From NCBI GenBank assembly GCA_035495315.1, contig DATJGF010000031.1, positions 1 to 9,512 of the forward strand: a stretch of DNA of 9,512 nucleotides, in the 5' to 3' direction. Under the pieces are notes generated by a model. That model was given only the letters and a program-made list of their open reading frames with translations. It had not been told where the DNA came from and did not search any database. Position numbers and translations under genes: made by a program. Shown here one piece after another: positions 1 through 6,912 of the stretch. Every line of letters starts with the position of its first letter. Positions within the stretch are counted from its first letter, which is position 1. The DNA is from DATJGF01 sp035495315 (GTDB lineage: Bacteria; Verrucomicrobiota; Verrucomicrobiia; Limisphaerales; UBA8199).

Positions 1-1
1 T

Positions 2-577
2 ATGTCGGAAATTACGCAGATCCTCCGAGAGATCAGTGGCGGCAACCAGCAAGGTGTCGAGCAGTTGCTTTCGCTCGTCTATACCGAGCTTAAGCGCATT
101 GCGGCCCAGAAAATGGCTGGTGAGGCACCTGGAAACACGCTACAGCCGACAGCCCTGGTCCATGAGGCCTGGCTGCGGATGGTCGGAGATGGAGACGCTC
201 AGTTTGAGAACCGGGCGCACTTTTTTTCGGCCGCAGCAGAAGCGATGCGGCGTATCCTGGTGGACTCGGCGCGGCGGAAACGCGCGGTAAAGCGCGGCAG
301 CGGTGCAGCCCACGAAGAACTGCACGAAGAACGCCTGTCCCAAGCTCTGCCGGACGAGGAGTTGCTCGCCGTGGACGAAGCCCTTGAACTGCTGACTAAA
401 GAGGACCCCGCCGCGGCGAGTCTGGTTAAATATCGCTATTTTGTGGGGATGAGCATGGATGAAGCGGCGGCAACTATGGGGATGTCGCTGCGAAGCGCCG
501 AACGCACATGGACTTACGCAAGAGCTTGGCTAAGACGGCAGATTGGAAGAAAAGAACCAATCACTGGCCGCAAGTAG
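2..577 (+). CDS. ECF-type RNA polymerase sigma factor (Sigma70_ECF-like family)
   Basis: The 191-residue product has the layout of an extracytoplasmic-function sigma factor, directing RNA polymerase to a small set of promoters. Residues about 18-98 look like region 2 (LLSLVYTELKRIAA, then TALVHEAWLRM and FFSAAAEAMRRILVDSARRKRA). Residues about 125-182 look like region 4, with a helix-turn-helix around YFVGMSMDEAAATMGMSLRS. The TALVHEAWLRM and RRILVDSARR signatures are typical of the subgroup found in Verrucomicrobia, Acidobacteria and Planctomycetes, often beside Ser/Thr kinases. The start at base 2 is plausible because family members commonly begin with M-x-E-(I/V)-T-x-I-L, so the protein is probably complete, but its promoter lies outside the window. 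No anti-sigma gene is visible. The kinase follows after 61 bp, suggesting that it controls or is controlled by this factor. The family call is firm; the regulon is inferred. Confidence 0.93.
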   Translation: MSEITQILREISGGNQQGVEQLLSLVYTELKRIAAQKMAGEAPGNTLQPTALVHEAWLRMVGDGDAQFENRAHFFSAAAEAMRRILVDSARRKRAVKRGSGAAHEELHEERLSQALPDEELLAVDEALELLTKEDPAAASLVKYRYFVGMSMDEAAATMGMSLRSAERTWTYARAWLRRQIGRKEPITGRK

Positions 578-612
578 TTGGCGGGTTTTGGTTTGGTCCT
601 CCGCATGTCACG
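578..612 (+). promoter_or_regulatory. Bipartite promoter-like element, copy 1 (upstream of the kinase)
   Basis: The element begins at the base after the sigma factor stop codon. It reads ttggcgggtt, 12 variable bases, then tccgcatgtcacg, and lies 26 bp before the kinase ATG at 639. The copy at 4177-4211 matches at 30 of 35 positions with no gap, and all five differences fall in the spacer. Two fixed blocks with a fixed spacing fit -35 and -10 boxes of an ECF promoter with a short leader of roughly 20 bases. Promoter function and recognition by the neighbouring sigma factor are inferred; the repeat itself is seen directly. Confidence 0.72.
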
Positions 613-638
613 CCAGCTAGATATTTGAATTCGGTCAA

Positions 639-3600
639 ATGACCCGCGAACGCGAAATCTTTCACGAAGCCCTGGAGCAGCCTTCAGCCGAGGCGCGCGC
701 GGCTTTTCTTGATCGGGCGACCGCCGGGGAGCCCAAGCTGAGGAAAGCCGTCGAAGAGCTGCTCGCGAACAATCAGGAGGACACTTTCCTCGAACAGGGC
801 GTCACCGAACCTCTCCGCCACTCCATGGAAGTGGCGGGCAAGCTCACGCTCCACGAAGAGCAGATTGGTGATTCCATTGGCCGTTACAAACTCCTGGAGA
901 AGATCGGCGAGGGGGGCTTCGGGGTCGTTTATCGCGCCGAGCAACGCGAACCCGTTCGGCGACAGGTCGCCGTGAAGGTGATCAAGCTTGGCATGGACAC
1001 CAGGAGCATCGTTGCCCGGTTCGAAGCGGAACGCCAGGCGCTCGCGCTGATGGATCATCCGAACATCGCCCGCGTGCTGGATGGCGGGGCAACCACGGCG
1101 GGTCGCCCGTTTTTCGTGATGGAGCTGGTTCGCGGAGTCCGGATTACGGATTACTGCCAGGCGAATCAACTCGCGCTGCAGGATCGCCTTACTCTTTTTA
1201 TCCAACTTTGCCACGCCATCCAGCACGCCCACCAGAAAGGGATTATTCACCGCGACTTGAAGCCGTCGAATGTTCTCGTCACCGTCCAGGATGGAAGGCC
1301 AGTCCCCAAGGTGATCGATTTTGGTGTGGCCAAAGCGATTGAGGAACCGCTGACCGAGAAAACCATTCTGACCAACTTCCACGCGTTCATCGGGACACCT
1401 GCTTACACCAGCCCGGAACAAGCAGAGATGACCGGATCGGACGTGGATACACGGAGCGATATCTACTCCCTGGGCATTTTGCTCTATGAATTACTCACGG
1501 GGGTAACGCCCTTCGATGCCAAGGAGCTGACCCAATCCGGCCTGGATGGGATGCGCCGCATGATTAAGGAGGTTGAGCCGCCCAAGCCCTCAACGCGCTT
1601 AAGCCGGCTCGTCGCTGGCAACTCGGCCAACCCGCTAACAATCCTTGTGGACCGGGACCTGGATTGGATCGTTATGAAATGTCTGGAGAAGGACCGCACC
1701 CGGCGTTACGACACCGCGCGGGAGCTTGCGGCTGACCTCCAGCGTTATTTAGACCAGGAACCTGTCCTGGCGCGACCGCAAAGCAAAGCCTATCGTTTGC
1801 GGAAAGCGTTGCGGAGGCATCGAGTCGGTTTTGCCGCAGCGGCCGCCATTCTCATCGCGGTTGTTGGCGGGACCACTGCAAGTCTTTGGCAGGCCTGGCG
1901 CGCGACGAGCGCCGAACACCTCTCGGAACAGCGGCGAAAGAATGAAGAGGTGCTTCGTCATAATGCGGAGCGGGAGCGAGGGCGCGCTTTGGAGAGTCAG
2001 GAGCAGGCTGAACTCAACGAATACGTGGCCGACATCAATCTCGCCCACCAGTCCATCGTCGCCGGAAACCTGGCCCGCGCGACAGAACTCCTGGCTAAAC
2101 ATCGCGACCAGGGTTCTCAACGCTTTGAATGGCGATATCTCTGGCATGGAGCGCAAGGAGATGACCATAAGATGTTCGCGGAGGAAGCGACCAGTATCCT
2201 ATCTCTTGCGAACTCGCCGGAATGGCTGGTGGTCGGCCTGCAAGACTCCGTTCGAATTTACGACTTAAAAAGCGGCAGCCTGGTTAAGACCCTGTCCAAG
2301 CCGGGTTTTTCAGTGGCCCTGTCACCCGCGGGCCTCCTGGCGACGGCGAGCAAAACCGCAGTCCGGGTCTGGCGAACCTCGGATTGGACCGAGGCTTATT
2401 CCCTTCCGCAGAACACGACTCCGGCAGCCTTCTCACCCAATGGCCGACAACTGGCGGCAACTTCGCCGAACGGTGTGCATATATATACCAGCCTTGACGG
2501 AAAGTTGGTAGCTGAAATCCCCAACAGCATGCCGCCTTTTGCTTTCAGTCCACACGGCACAGTGGTCGCGGTGGACTCCAGCCAGGGCATTATTCTTTGG
2601 GACCTGAACGCCGGGAAGGCCTTGCGGGTGCTCGAAAAATCCCAAGGGGCGTTCAATGCGCCTCACGTGCGGGACATGAAAATTTTAGTATTCTCTCCGG
2701 ACGGACATTCCATTGTGGCCGCCCGGAATACGCTGCAGGATGGCAGCATTTTCGCCCTCGAGATGTGGGCCTGCGCGACCGGCGACAAAGTGGCTACCAT
2801 GCCCCTTCAGCGCAACGTGACTGAACACTCCGGCGTGATCTCCGCTCTTGCGTTTGCTCCTGGTGGACAACTTCTCGCGTCCGGAAGCCGGGATCACTCC
2901 GTTCGGCTTTGGGATCTCTCTTCGCTGCAGTGTGTTGAAAGGTTGCACGGGAATTCCTCGGAGGTTTGGGCGGTGGCCTTCGCTCCCGATGGTCAGGGCA
3001 TTATCAGCGGCGCCAAAGACGGAACGATTCGGTTATGGCCAACGAACGCCGCCACCAGAGAAAAATTTTATACAGGGGACTGGATGCCGATTAAGTTTTC
3101 CCAGGATGGCCGTTTGCTTGCGGCCATTAACGACCAGTCCAGGTTCGTGCTGCTGAACCTTCGGACAGCAGAAACCGAGGACAGTTTTCCACTGGGGAAG
3201 CTCCCATTGAGCCTCTGGACCGGCGCAGTTAGCGATGATTTCCGAGTGTTGGTTCATCCCCTGCCGGAAGGGGGGCTCCGGGTTTGGGACCTGCAATCCA
3301 GAAAATCAGTGGACTTGGAAAGCCATGAAATGCCCAGCACCTGGGCGGCCATCGCCCCTGACGGATCAACCCTCCTGGCGGGAGGAAATAAAGATTCCGT
3401 GCTGTGGTGGAATCTCCAAGCCCCTTCGGAAGCCCCCTTACGAATCACAGGCAAAAGTGCTCTTTTTTCTCAAAACGGCGCCGTCGTCGTTACACTTCAC
3501 GATCGGTCGATCAAGCTGTGGAATCCAACAACGCGGTTGCTGAAGGCGGAATTCCCCGTGACCGCTGACTTTGGCTTCGGCACACCACTCGCCCTATCGA

Positions 3601-3983
3601 ACGACGGTGGCGTTCTAGCGGCTGGATCCAATCCCATTACAGAGACTGAAAACGCCATTCGTTTATGGGACACCCACAACGGAAAACTCCTCGGGGTCTG
3701 CAAAGGCCATACCCAAGGTGTCAGGTGGCTCGCTTTTTCTCCTGAGGGTGAAACCCTTGCATCGGTCAGTGACGACAGTAATCTCCGGTTTTGGAACGTT
3801 CGCACGCAACAGGAACTCTTCTCGATTCAACGCCTTGCGGATCCTGTCAGGAATATCCTTTTCTCTCCCAACGGTCATTGGCTCGCAGCGAAGACGCTGG
3901 GGGGACTCCGGCTCCTGGATGCCTCGGGAGACCGCGACGCGGCGAAGAAGACCGCCTCGGGAAACGGCCCGGCCGATCCGTAA
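639..3983 (+). CDS. Membrane-anchored Ser/Thr protein kinase with C-terminal WD40 repeats
   Basis: The product is a 1114-residue PknB-like (Hanks-type) kinase. The kinase domain, about residues 83-373, has the glycine loop GEGGFGVV (90-97), ATP-binding Lys113 in AVK, the catalytic loop HRDLKPSN (204-211, base Asp206), DFG (227-229) and GTPAYTSPEQ (252-261), so it should be active. Residues about 397-419 form one hydrophobic segment after an Arg-rich stretch, predicting a cytoplasmic kinase and an exported C-terminal part. A charged, probably coiled-coil stretch (421-465) leads to about 590 residues of WD40-like repeats, enough for roughly 14 blades or two propellers. The clearest blades are near 729-760, 770-800 and 1023-1053; others are degenerate. 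The N-terminal 80 residues are a helical leader typical of this architecture. No Shine-Dalgarno sequence precedes the ATG. The sigma factor is a plausible partner or target, by analogy with kinase-linked ECF systems such as EcfP/PknT of Vibrio; that link is inferred. Confidence 0.95.
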   Translation: MTREREIFHEALEQPSAEARAAFLDRATAGEPKLRKAVEELLANNQEDTFLEQGVTEPLRHSMEVAGKLTLHEEQIGDSIGRYKLLEKIGEGGFGVVYRAEQREPVRRQVAVKVIKLGMDTRSIVARFEAERQALALMDHPNIARVLDGGATTAGRPFFVMELVRGVRITDYCQANQLALQDRLTLFIQLCHAIQHAHQKGIIHRDLKPSNVLVTVQDGRPVPKVIDFGVAKAIEEPLTEKTILTNFHAFIGTPAYTSPEQAEMTGSDVDTRSDIYSLGILLYELLTGVTPFDAKELTQSGLDGMRRMIKEVEPPKPSTRLSRLVAGNSANPLTILVDRDLDWIVMKCLEKDRTRRYDTARELAADLQRYLDQEPVLARPQSKAYRLRKALRRHRVGFAAAAAILIAVVGGTTASLWQAWRATSAEHLSEQRRKNEEVLRHNAERERGRALESQEQAELNEYVADINLAHQSIVAGNLARATELLAKHRDQGSQRFEWRYLWHGAQGDDHKMFAEEATSILSLANSPEWLVVGLQDSVRIYDLKSGSLVKTLSKPGFSVALSPAGLLATASKTAVRVWRTSDWTEAYSLPQNTTPAAFSPNGRQLAATSPNGVHIYTSLDGKLVAEIPNSMPPFAFSPHGTVVAVDSSQGIILWDLNAGKALRVLEKSQGAFNAPHVRDMKILVFSPDGHSIVAARNTLQDGSIFALEMWACATGDKVATMPLQRNVTEHSGVISALAFAPGGQLLASGSRDHSVRLWDLSSLQCVERLHGNSSEVWAVAFAPDGQGIISGAKDGTIRLWPTNAATREKFYTGDWMPIKFSQDGRLLAAINDQSRFVLLNLRTAETEDSFPLGKLPLSLWTGAVSDDFRVLVHPLPEGGLRVWDLQSRKSVDLESHEMPSTWAAIAPDGSTLLAGGNKDSVLWWNLQAPSEAPLRITGKSALFSQNGAVVVTLHDRSIKLWNPTTRLLKAEFPVTADFGFGTPLALSNDGGVLAAGSNPITETENAIRLWDTHNGKLLGVCKGHTQGVRWLAFSPEGETLASVSDDSNLRFWNVRTQQELFSIQRLADPVRNILFSPNGHWLAAKTLGGLRLLDASGDRDAAKKTASGNGPADP

Positions 3984-4027
3984 AGCAAGACGCGCGGTCT
4001 GGCCTGGCTGCCTCCGGCGAGCAAAAG

Positions 4028-4060
4028 GGTTGGTTTAGGGCCGGACACTCGGAACCAGCC
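4028..4060 (+). other. Weak intergenic hairpin downstream of the kinase
   Basis: GGTTGGTT (4028-4035) pairs with AACCAGCC (4053-4060) over 8 bp including one G-U pair, and an inner CCG/CGG (4041-4043 with 4050-4052) can extend it after a 5-base bulge. No T-run follows, so this is not a standard intrinsic terminator. It may mark the end of the kinase transcript or may be chance pairing in GC-rich sequence. Confidence 0.25.
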
Positions 4061-4176
4061 ACTTCCACGGTTGAACCGCCGCCTCCAACGCGCCCGCCTA
4101 AACACCGTTCATTCCAGACCCTTAGAGCAATAGCAACGGTGCGGACCAGTTCGATTCCAAATACACCAAAAAATGT

Positions 4177-4211
4177 TTGGCGGGTTCTGTTTGGGTATTC
4201 CGCATGTCACG
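4177..4211 (+). promoter_or_regulatory. Bipartite promoter-like element, copy 2 (upstream of the carboxylesterase)
   Basis: This is the second copy of the element at 578-612, with the same ttggcgggtt block, 12 bases, then tccgcatgtcacg. The distance from the element start to the next ATG (4238) is 61 bp, identical to copy 1. The sequence between element and ATG is not conserved between the copies, so the repeat is not a duplicated gene end. It probably drives the hydrolase cluster beginning at 4238. Recognition by the sigma factor encoded at 2-577 is inferred. Confidence 0.72.
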
Positions 4212-4237
4212 TCGCTAAATTGCGCAAAGATTTAAAA

Positions 4238-5947
4238 ATGAAAACCGACGAATTGAGGTTGCCCGCAAAGATTATGAGCAGGAAACATCGAAAGTCTTTC
4301 ATCGCGCTCTGGCTGATGCCAGCCCTGCTTCTTACTTCCGCAAGTGCACAAGAGACCAAAGGGAGCACACCAGGGTCGGCGCCCACACCCGCCTCTCCGA
4401 AAACGGTTGCTACCACAGGGCCGACGATTCGTACCGCGTCCGGAATTGTGCGTGGCGTAACCGAAGCCGATGTCTCCAGCTTTAAAGGGATTCCCTATGC
4501 CGCTGCTCCGGTCGGTCCCCTGCGTTGGCGCCCGCCCCAACCCCCGACCGTCTGGCAGGGAGAACGCGATGCGAGCCAATTCGGGGCGGATTGCGCGCAG
4601 AGGGGCTTTGGCTCCGGCCCGGTTTCAATTTCGCAGAACTCCTCGGAGGATTGCCTGTTTCTTAATGTGTGGAAACCCGCGGGGGCCAAGCCGGGAGCAA
4701 AACTGCCAGTCATGGCGTGGATCCACGGTGGTGCTTTCGTGTTCGGCAGCGGTTCAGGCCTTTCGGGTGCTCAGTTCACCAAGCAAGGAGTCATCCTGGT
4801 TAGTTTCAACTACCGTCTGGGGCGCCTCGGCTTCTTCGCGTTCCCCGCGTTGAGTAAGGAGCATCCGCAAGAGCCCAAGGGCAACTACGCTTACATGGAC
4901 CAAATCGCCGCCCTTAAGTGGGTCCAGCAGAATATTGCCGCCTTTGGTGGCGACCCCAACAATGTCACCATCTTCGGCGAGTCTGCGGGTGGGGTCTCGG
5001 TTCATTCACTTCTCACCATCCCGGAAGCGCGAGGCCTGTTCCACAGGGCGATCAGCGAATCTGGCGGGGGTCGGGACGGAGTCTTGACCGGCAGACCGAT
5101 AGGTCAAGAAAATGCTAATCCGTTCTACCCCGTTTCAGCGGAAACAGTCGGAGTAAACTTCGCACACAAACATGGGATCGAGGGTACGGACGCGGACGCG
5201 TTGGCGAAACTGCGCGCCCTGAGCGTGGCCGAGATTGTGGACGGGGGACAAGAAAGCGACGGCCCCGGAGGGCGCCCCATCTACTCCGGACCGATTCTCG
5301 ACGGCAAACTGGTTGTCGAAACTGCTGAGAGTGCATACGCGGGAGGCAGGCAGTCAAAAGTTCCGCTCATTATCGGGTCGAACAGTGCGGAAGTACCAGC
5401 TGGTTTCGTCAATGCGCGTTCTAAAGAGGAACTGCTCGCTCTATTCGGGAAGCTCCGTGAGAAAGCGAAGGCGGCATACGATCCTGAAGGGTCCACCGAT
5501 TTCGCCGAGATGCTGACGATGGTTAATACTGACAAGGTATGGGCGGAGCCGGCCCGGCTGACAGCTCGAGCGTTCGTCGCGAAAGGTGCGCCAGCCTATG
5601 TCTATCTGTTCTCCTACGTTTCCCCTTCGATGAGAGAGCGGATGCGGTTTGGTGCAGGGCATGGGTCTGAGATCCCGTATGTGTTTAACAGCCTTAGAAG
5701 CCGAAACGGAGCTGCCGTGGCGACCACCGACCAGCAAGTTGCCAACCTGATGAACACCTATTGGGCAAACTTCGCCAGGACCGGCGATCCGAACGGTCCG
5801 GGATTGCCGAAATGGCCCCGTAACGATCCTGGCAAGGACGAACTCCTCGACTTCCAGCTCGATGGTTCGGCGGTTGGCAAACCCGATCCCAGGAAAGTGA
5901 GACTGGATGTGATTGAGCAGGCGGTCGAGATCATGAGGCCGCATTGA
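4238..5947 (+). CDS. Exported type-B carboxylesterase (COesterase family)
   Basis: This secreted alpha/beta hydrolase should cleave carboxylic esters. Counting from ATG 4238 it has 569 residues, normal for the family. A signal peptide runs to about residue 38: basic n-region RKHRK, hydrophobic FIALWLMPALLL, cleavage after SASA before QE. Family marks include the N-terminal block GIPYAAAPVGPLRW (about 84-97), oxyanion motif HGGAF (163-167), nucleophile elbow GESAGG with Ser249, acid Glu385 in GSNSAE, and His475 in GAGHGSEIPYVF, giving a complete Ser-Glu-His triad. Start choice: the frame stays open upstream into the kinase gene, but that stretch has no family similarity. ATG 4238 sits at the same distance from the promoter-like element as the kinase start. 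ATG 4274 (MSRKHRKSF) would give a more typical signal peptide and remains possible. Neither start has a good Shine-Dalgarno sequence. This is probably the first gene of the hydrolase operon; the substrate is unknown. Confidence 0.93.
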   Translation: MKTDELRLPAKIMSRKHRKSFIALWLMPALLLTSASAQETKGSTPGSAPTPASPKTVATTGPTIRTASGIVRGVTEADVSSFKGIPYAAAPVGPLRWRPPQPPTVWQGERDASQFGADCAQRGFGSGPVSISQNSSEDCLFLNVWKPAGAKPGAKLPVMAWIHGGAFVFGSGSGLSGAQFTKQGVILVSFNYRLGRLGFFAFPALSKEHPQEPKGNYAYMDQIAALKWVQQNIAAFGGDPNNVTIFGESAGGVSVHSLLTIPEARGLFHRAISESGGGRDGVLTGRPIGQENANPFYPVSAETVGVNFAHKHGIEGTDADALAKLRALSVAEIVDGGQESDGPGGRPIYSGPILDGKLVVETAESAYAGGRQSKVPLIIGSNSAEVPAGFVNARSKEELLALFGKLREKAKAAYDPEGSTDFAEMLTMVNTDKVWAEPARLTARAFVAKGAPAYVYLFSYVSPSMRERMRFGAGHGSEIPYVFNSLRSRNGAAVATTDQQVANLMNTYWANFARTGDPNGPGLPKWPRNDPGKDELLDFQLDGSAVGKPDPRKVRLDVIEQAVEIMRPH

Positions 5948-5972
5948 TATTCAGGAAAAGAAAGGGGCGGAA

Positions 5973-6836
5973 ATGAAACTGATTACCACGGCTGCCATAA
6001 CGCTTTTTCTCCTAGCCTCCGCGTCCGCCCAGACGAATCGTACGGGTGCCCTCTCCAGTCTCGGCGTCGCTCAAGCTCCGGGCTCGCAGTCAATCACGAT
6101 ACTGCGGAGGGGCGCGCAGCCCTCCCGCCCGGTCATGGCCGGGAATTTCACCGGCTCGGTGCGCGTTGACCCTCTGTTCCAGGCGAACGCCCCGGCTCGC
6201 GCCTCCGGGTCCCTCGTTACGTTTGAACCTGGCGCTCGCACGGCCTGGCACACGCATCCGCTCGGTCAGGTACTGATCGTAACGGCTGGACTGGGGCGCG
6301 TGCAGCGCTGGGGTGATCCAATCGAGGATATCCGGCAAGGAGACGTGGTTTGGATCCCGCCCGGTCAGAAACACTGGCACGGGGCTGCGCCGCAAAGCTC
6401 GATGGCGCACATCGCCATCAGCGAGTCGCTGGACGGCGAGTCCGTCGAATGGATGGAGAAGGTCAGCGACGCACAGTATAGCGCGCCGAGCGCTGCCGGG
6501 CCTGCGACCCCCGCCTCGGGCACGCAGCCTCGACCGTCTCAACGAGCCATCGGCGATTTCGCACCCAAGTTGGCCGACCTGACTGATAACGTGTTGTACG
6601 GAGATGTTTGGGAGCGCCCTGAGCTGTCGAAGCGTGACCGAAGCCTGGTGACGGTGGCTGCGCTCATTGCCATGAACCGGCCAGAACAGCTGCGGTCTCA
6701 CCTCGTCAAGGCGCGCGAAAATGGCGTGAAGCAGGAAGAGGTAGTCGAGACCATCACTCACCTGGCATTTTACGCCGGCTGGCCTAACGCCGTAACCGCC
6801 GTCGCCGTGGCCAAGGAGGTATTCGAGAAAAAGTGA
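5973..6836 (+). CDS. Exported cupin / carboxymuconolactone decarboxylase-like fusion protein
   Basis: This 287-residue protein has a signal peptide (residues 1-19, ending SASA before Q20) and two domains. The cupin (about 50-160) has likely metal ligands His93, His95, Gln99 and His134 in HTHPLGQ and PPGQKHWHGA. The stretch DPLFQ through FEPGARTAWHTHPLGQ, ending DGESVEWMEKVSDAQY, strongly recalls the cupin hydroxynitrile lyase of Granulicella tundricola, as remembered rather than aligned. A Pro/Ala-rich linker (about 168-188) leads to a CMD domain (about 190-285: PELSKRDRSLVTVAALIAMNRPEQLRSHL, then THLAFYAGWPNA). This domain resembles PcaC-type 4-carboxymuconolactone decarboxylases and lacks the CxxC of the AhpD peroxidase branch. 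The gene starts 25 bp after the esterase stop with a purine-rich AAAGGGG ribosome site, so it is probably co-transcribed. Domain calls are firm. The reaction is not: this cupin plus CMD pairing is usually annotated only by domain, and lyase activity is a guess. Confidence 0.9.
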   Translation: MKLITTAAITLFLLASASAQTNRTGALSSLGVAQAPGSQSITILRRGAQPSRPVMAGNFTGSVRVDPLFQANAPARASGSLVTFEPGARTAWHTHPLGQVLIVTAGLGRVQRWGDPIEDIRQGDVVWIPPGQKHWHGAAPQSSMAHIAISESLDGESVEWMEKVSDAQYSAPSAAGPATPASGTQPRPSQRAIGDFAPKLADLTDNVLYGDVWERPELSKRDRSLVTVAALIAMNRPEQLRSHLVKARENGVKQEEVVETITHLAFYAGWPNAVTAVAVAKEVFEKK

Positions 6837-6859
6837 CGCGAACCGTCGCGTGCCGGTTA

Positions 6860-6893
6860 GCCGCACGTACCAGCGGGGCTTCGGTACTGCGGC
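6860..6893 (+). other. Strong intergenic hairpin between the cupin-CMD gene and the Tat hydrolase gene
   Basis: GCCGCA-C-GTACC (6860-6871) pairs with GGTACTGCGGC (6883-6893), giving 11 bp with a single bulged C. The loop can fold further as AGC-GGG-GCT (6872-6880). It fills much of the 76-bp gap and ends 19 bp before the next ATG. No T-run follows, so a classic intrinsic terminator is unlikely. It could be a processing or mRNA-stability hairpin that sets different expression for the two flanking genes, or a protein-binding palindrome. Confidence 0.5.
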
Positions 6894-6912
6894 GGTTGCA
6901 TAGCAGCAGATT

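Noticed and set aside
684..1421. Long minus-strand open frame (245 codons) opposite the kinase domain.
   Set aside because: The + strand encodes all catalytic kinase motifs here; the minus frame is a shadow of GC-rich codon use and shows no family signature.
4149..4158. A gttcgattcc stretch resembling a tRNA T-loop, followed by cacca.
   Set aside because: The flanking bases do not pair into a T stem beyond one base pair, the acceptor length is wrong, and no D or anticodon arm is found upstream.
3791..4237. In-frame upstream extension of the carboxylesterase (149 codons) overlapping the kinase 3' end.
   Set aside because: It overlaps a confident coding region in another frame, has low-complexity Arg/Pro-rich composition, would place the signal peptide internally, and runs through the repeated promoter-like element.
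5441..5944. Minus-strand open frame (167 codons) opposite the end of the carboxylesterase.
   Set aside because: It lies entirely within a confident esterase coding region that includes the catalytic His; the antisense frame has no support.
6841..6858. AACCG / CGGTT 5-bp inverted repeat just after the cupin-CMD stop, considered as a terminator.
   Set aside because: The stem is short, the loop is 8 bases and there is no T-run; the larger hairpin at 6860-6893 is the more credible structure.
6090..6866. Long minus-strand open frame (258 codons) opposite the cupin-CMD gene.
   Set aside because: The + strand product has two recognisable domains and a signal peptide; the antisense product is Arg-rich with no recognisable motif.
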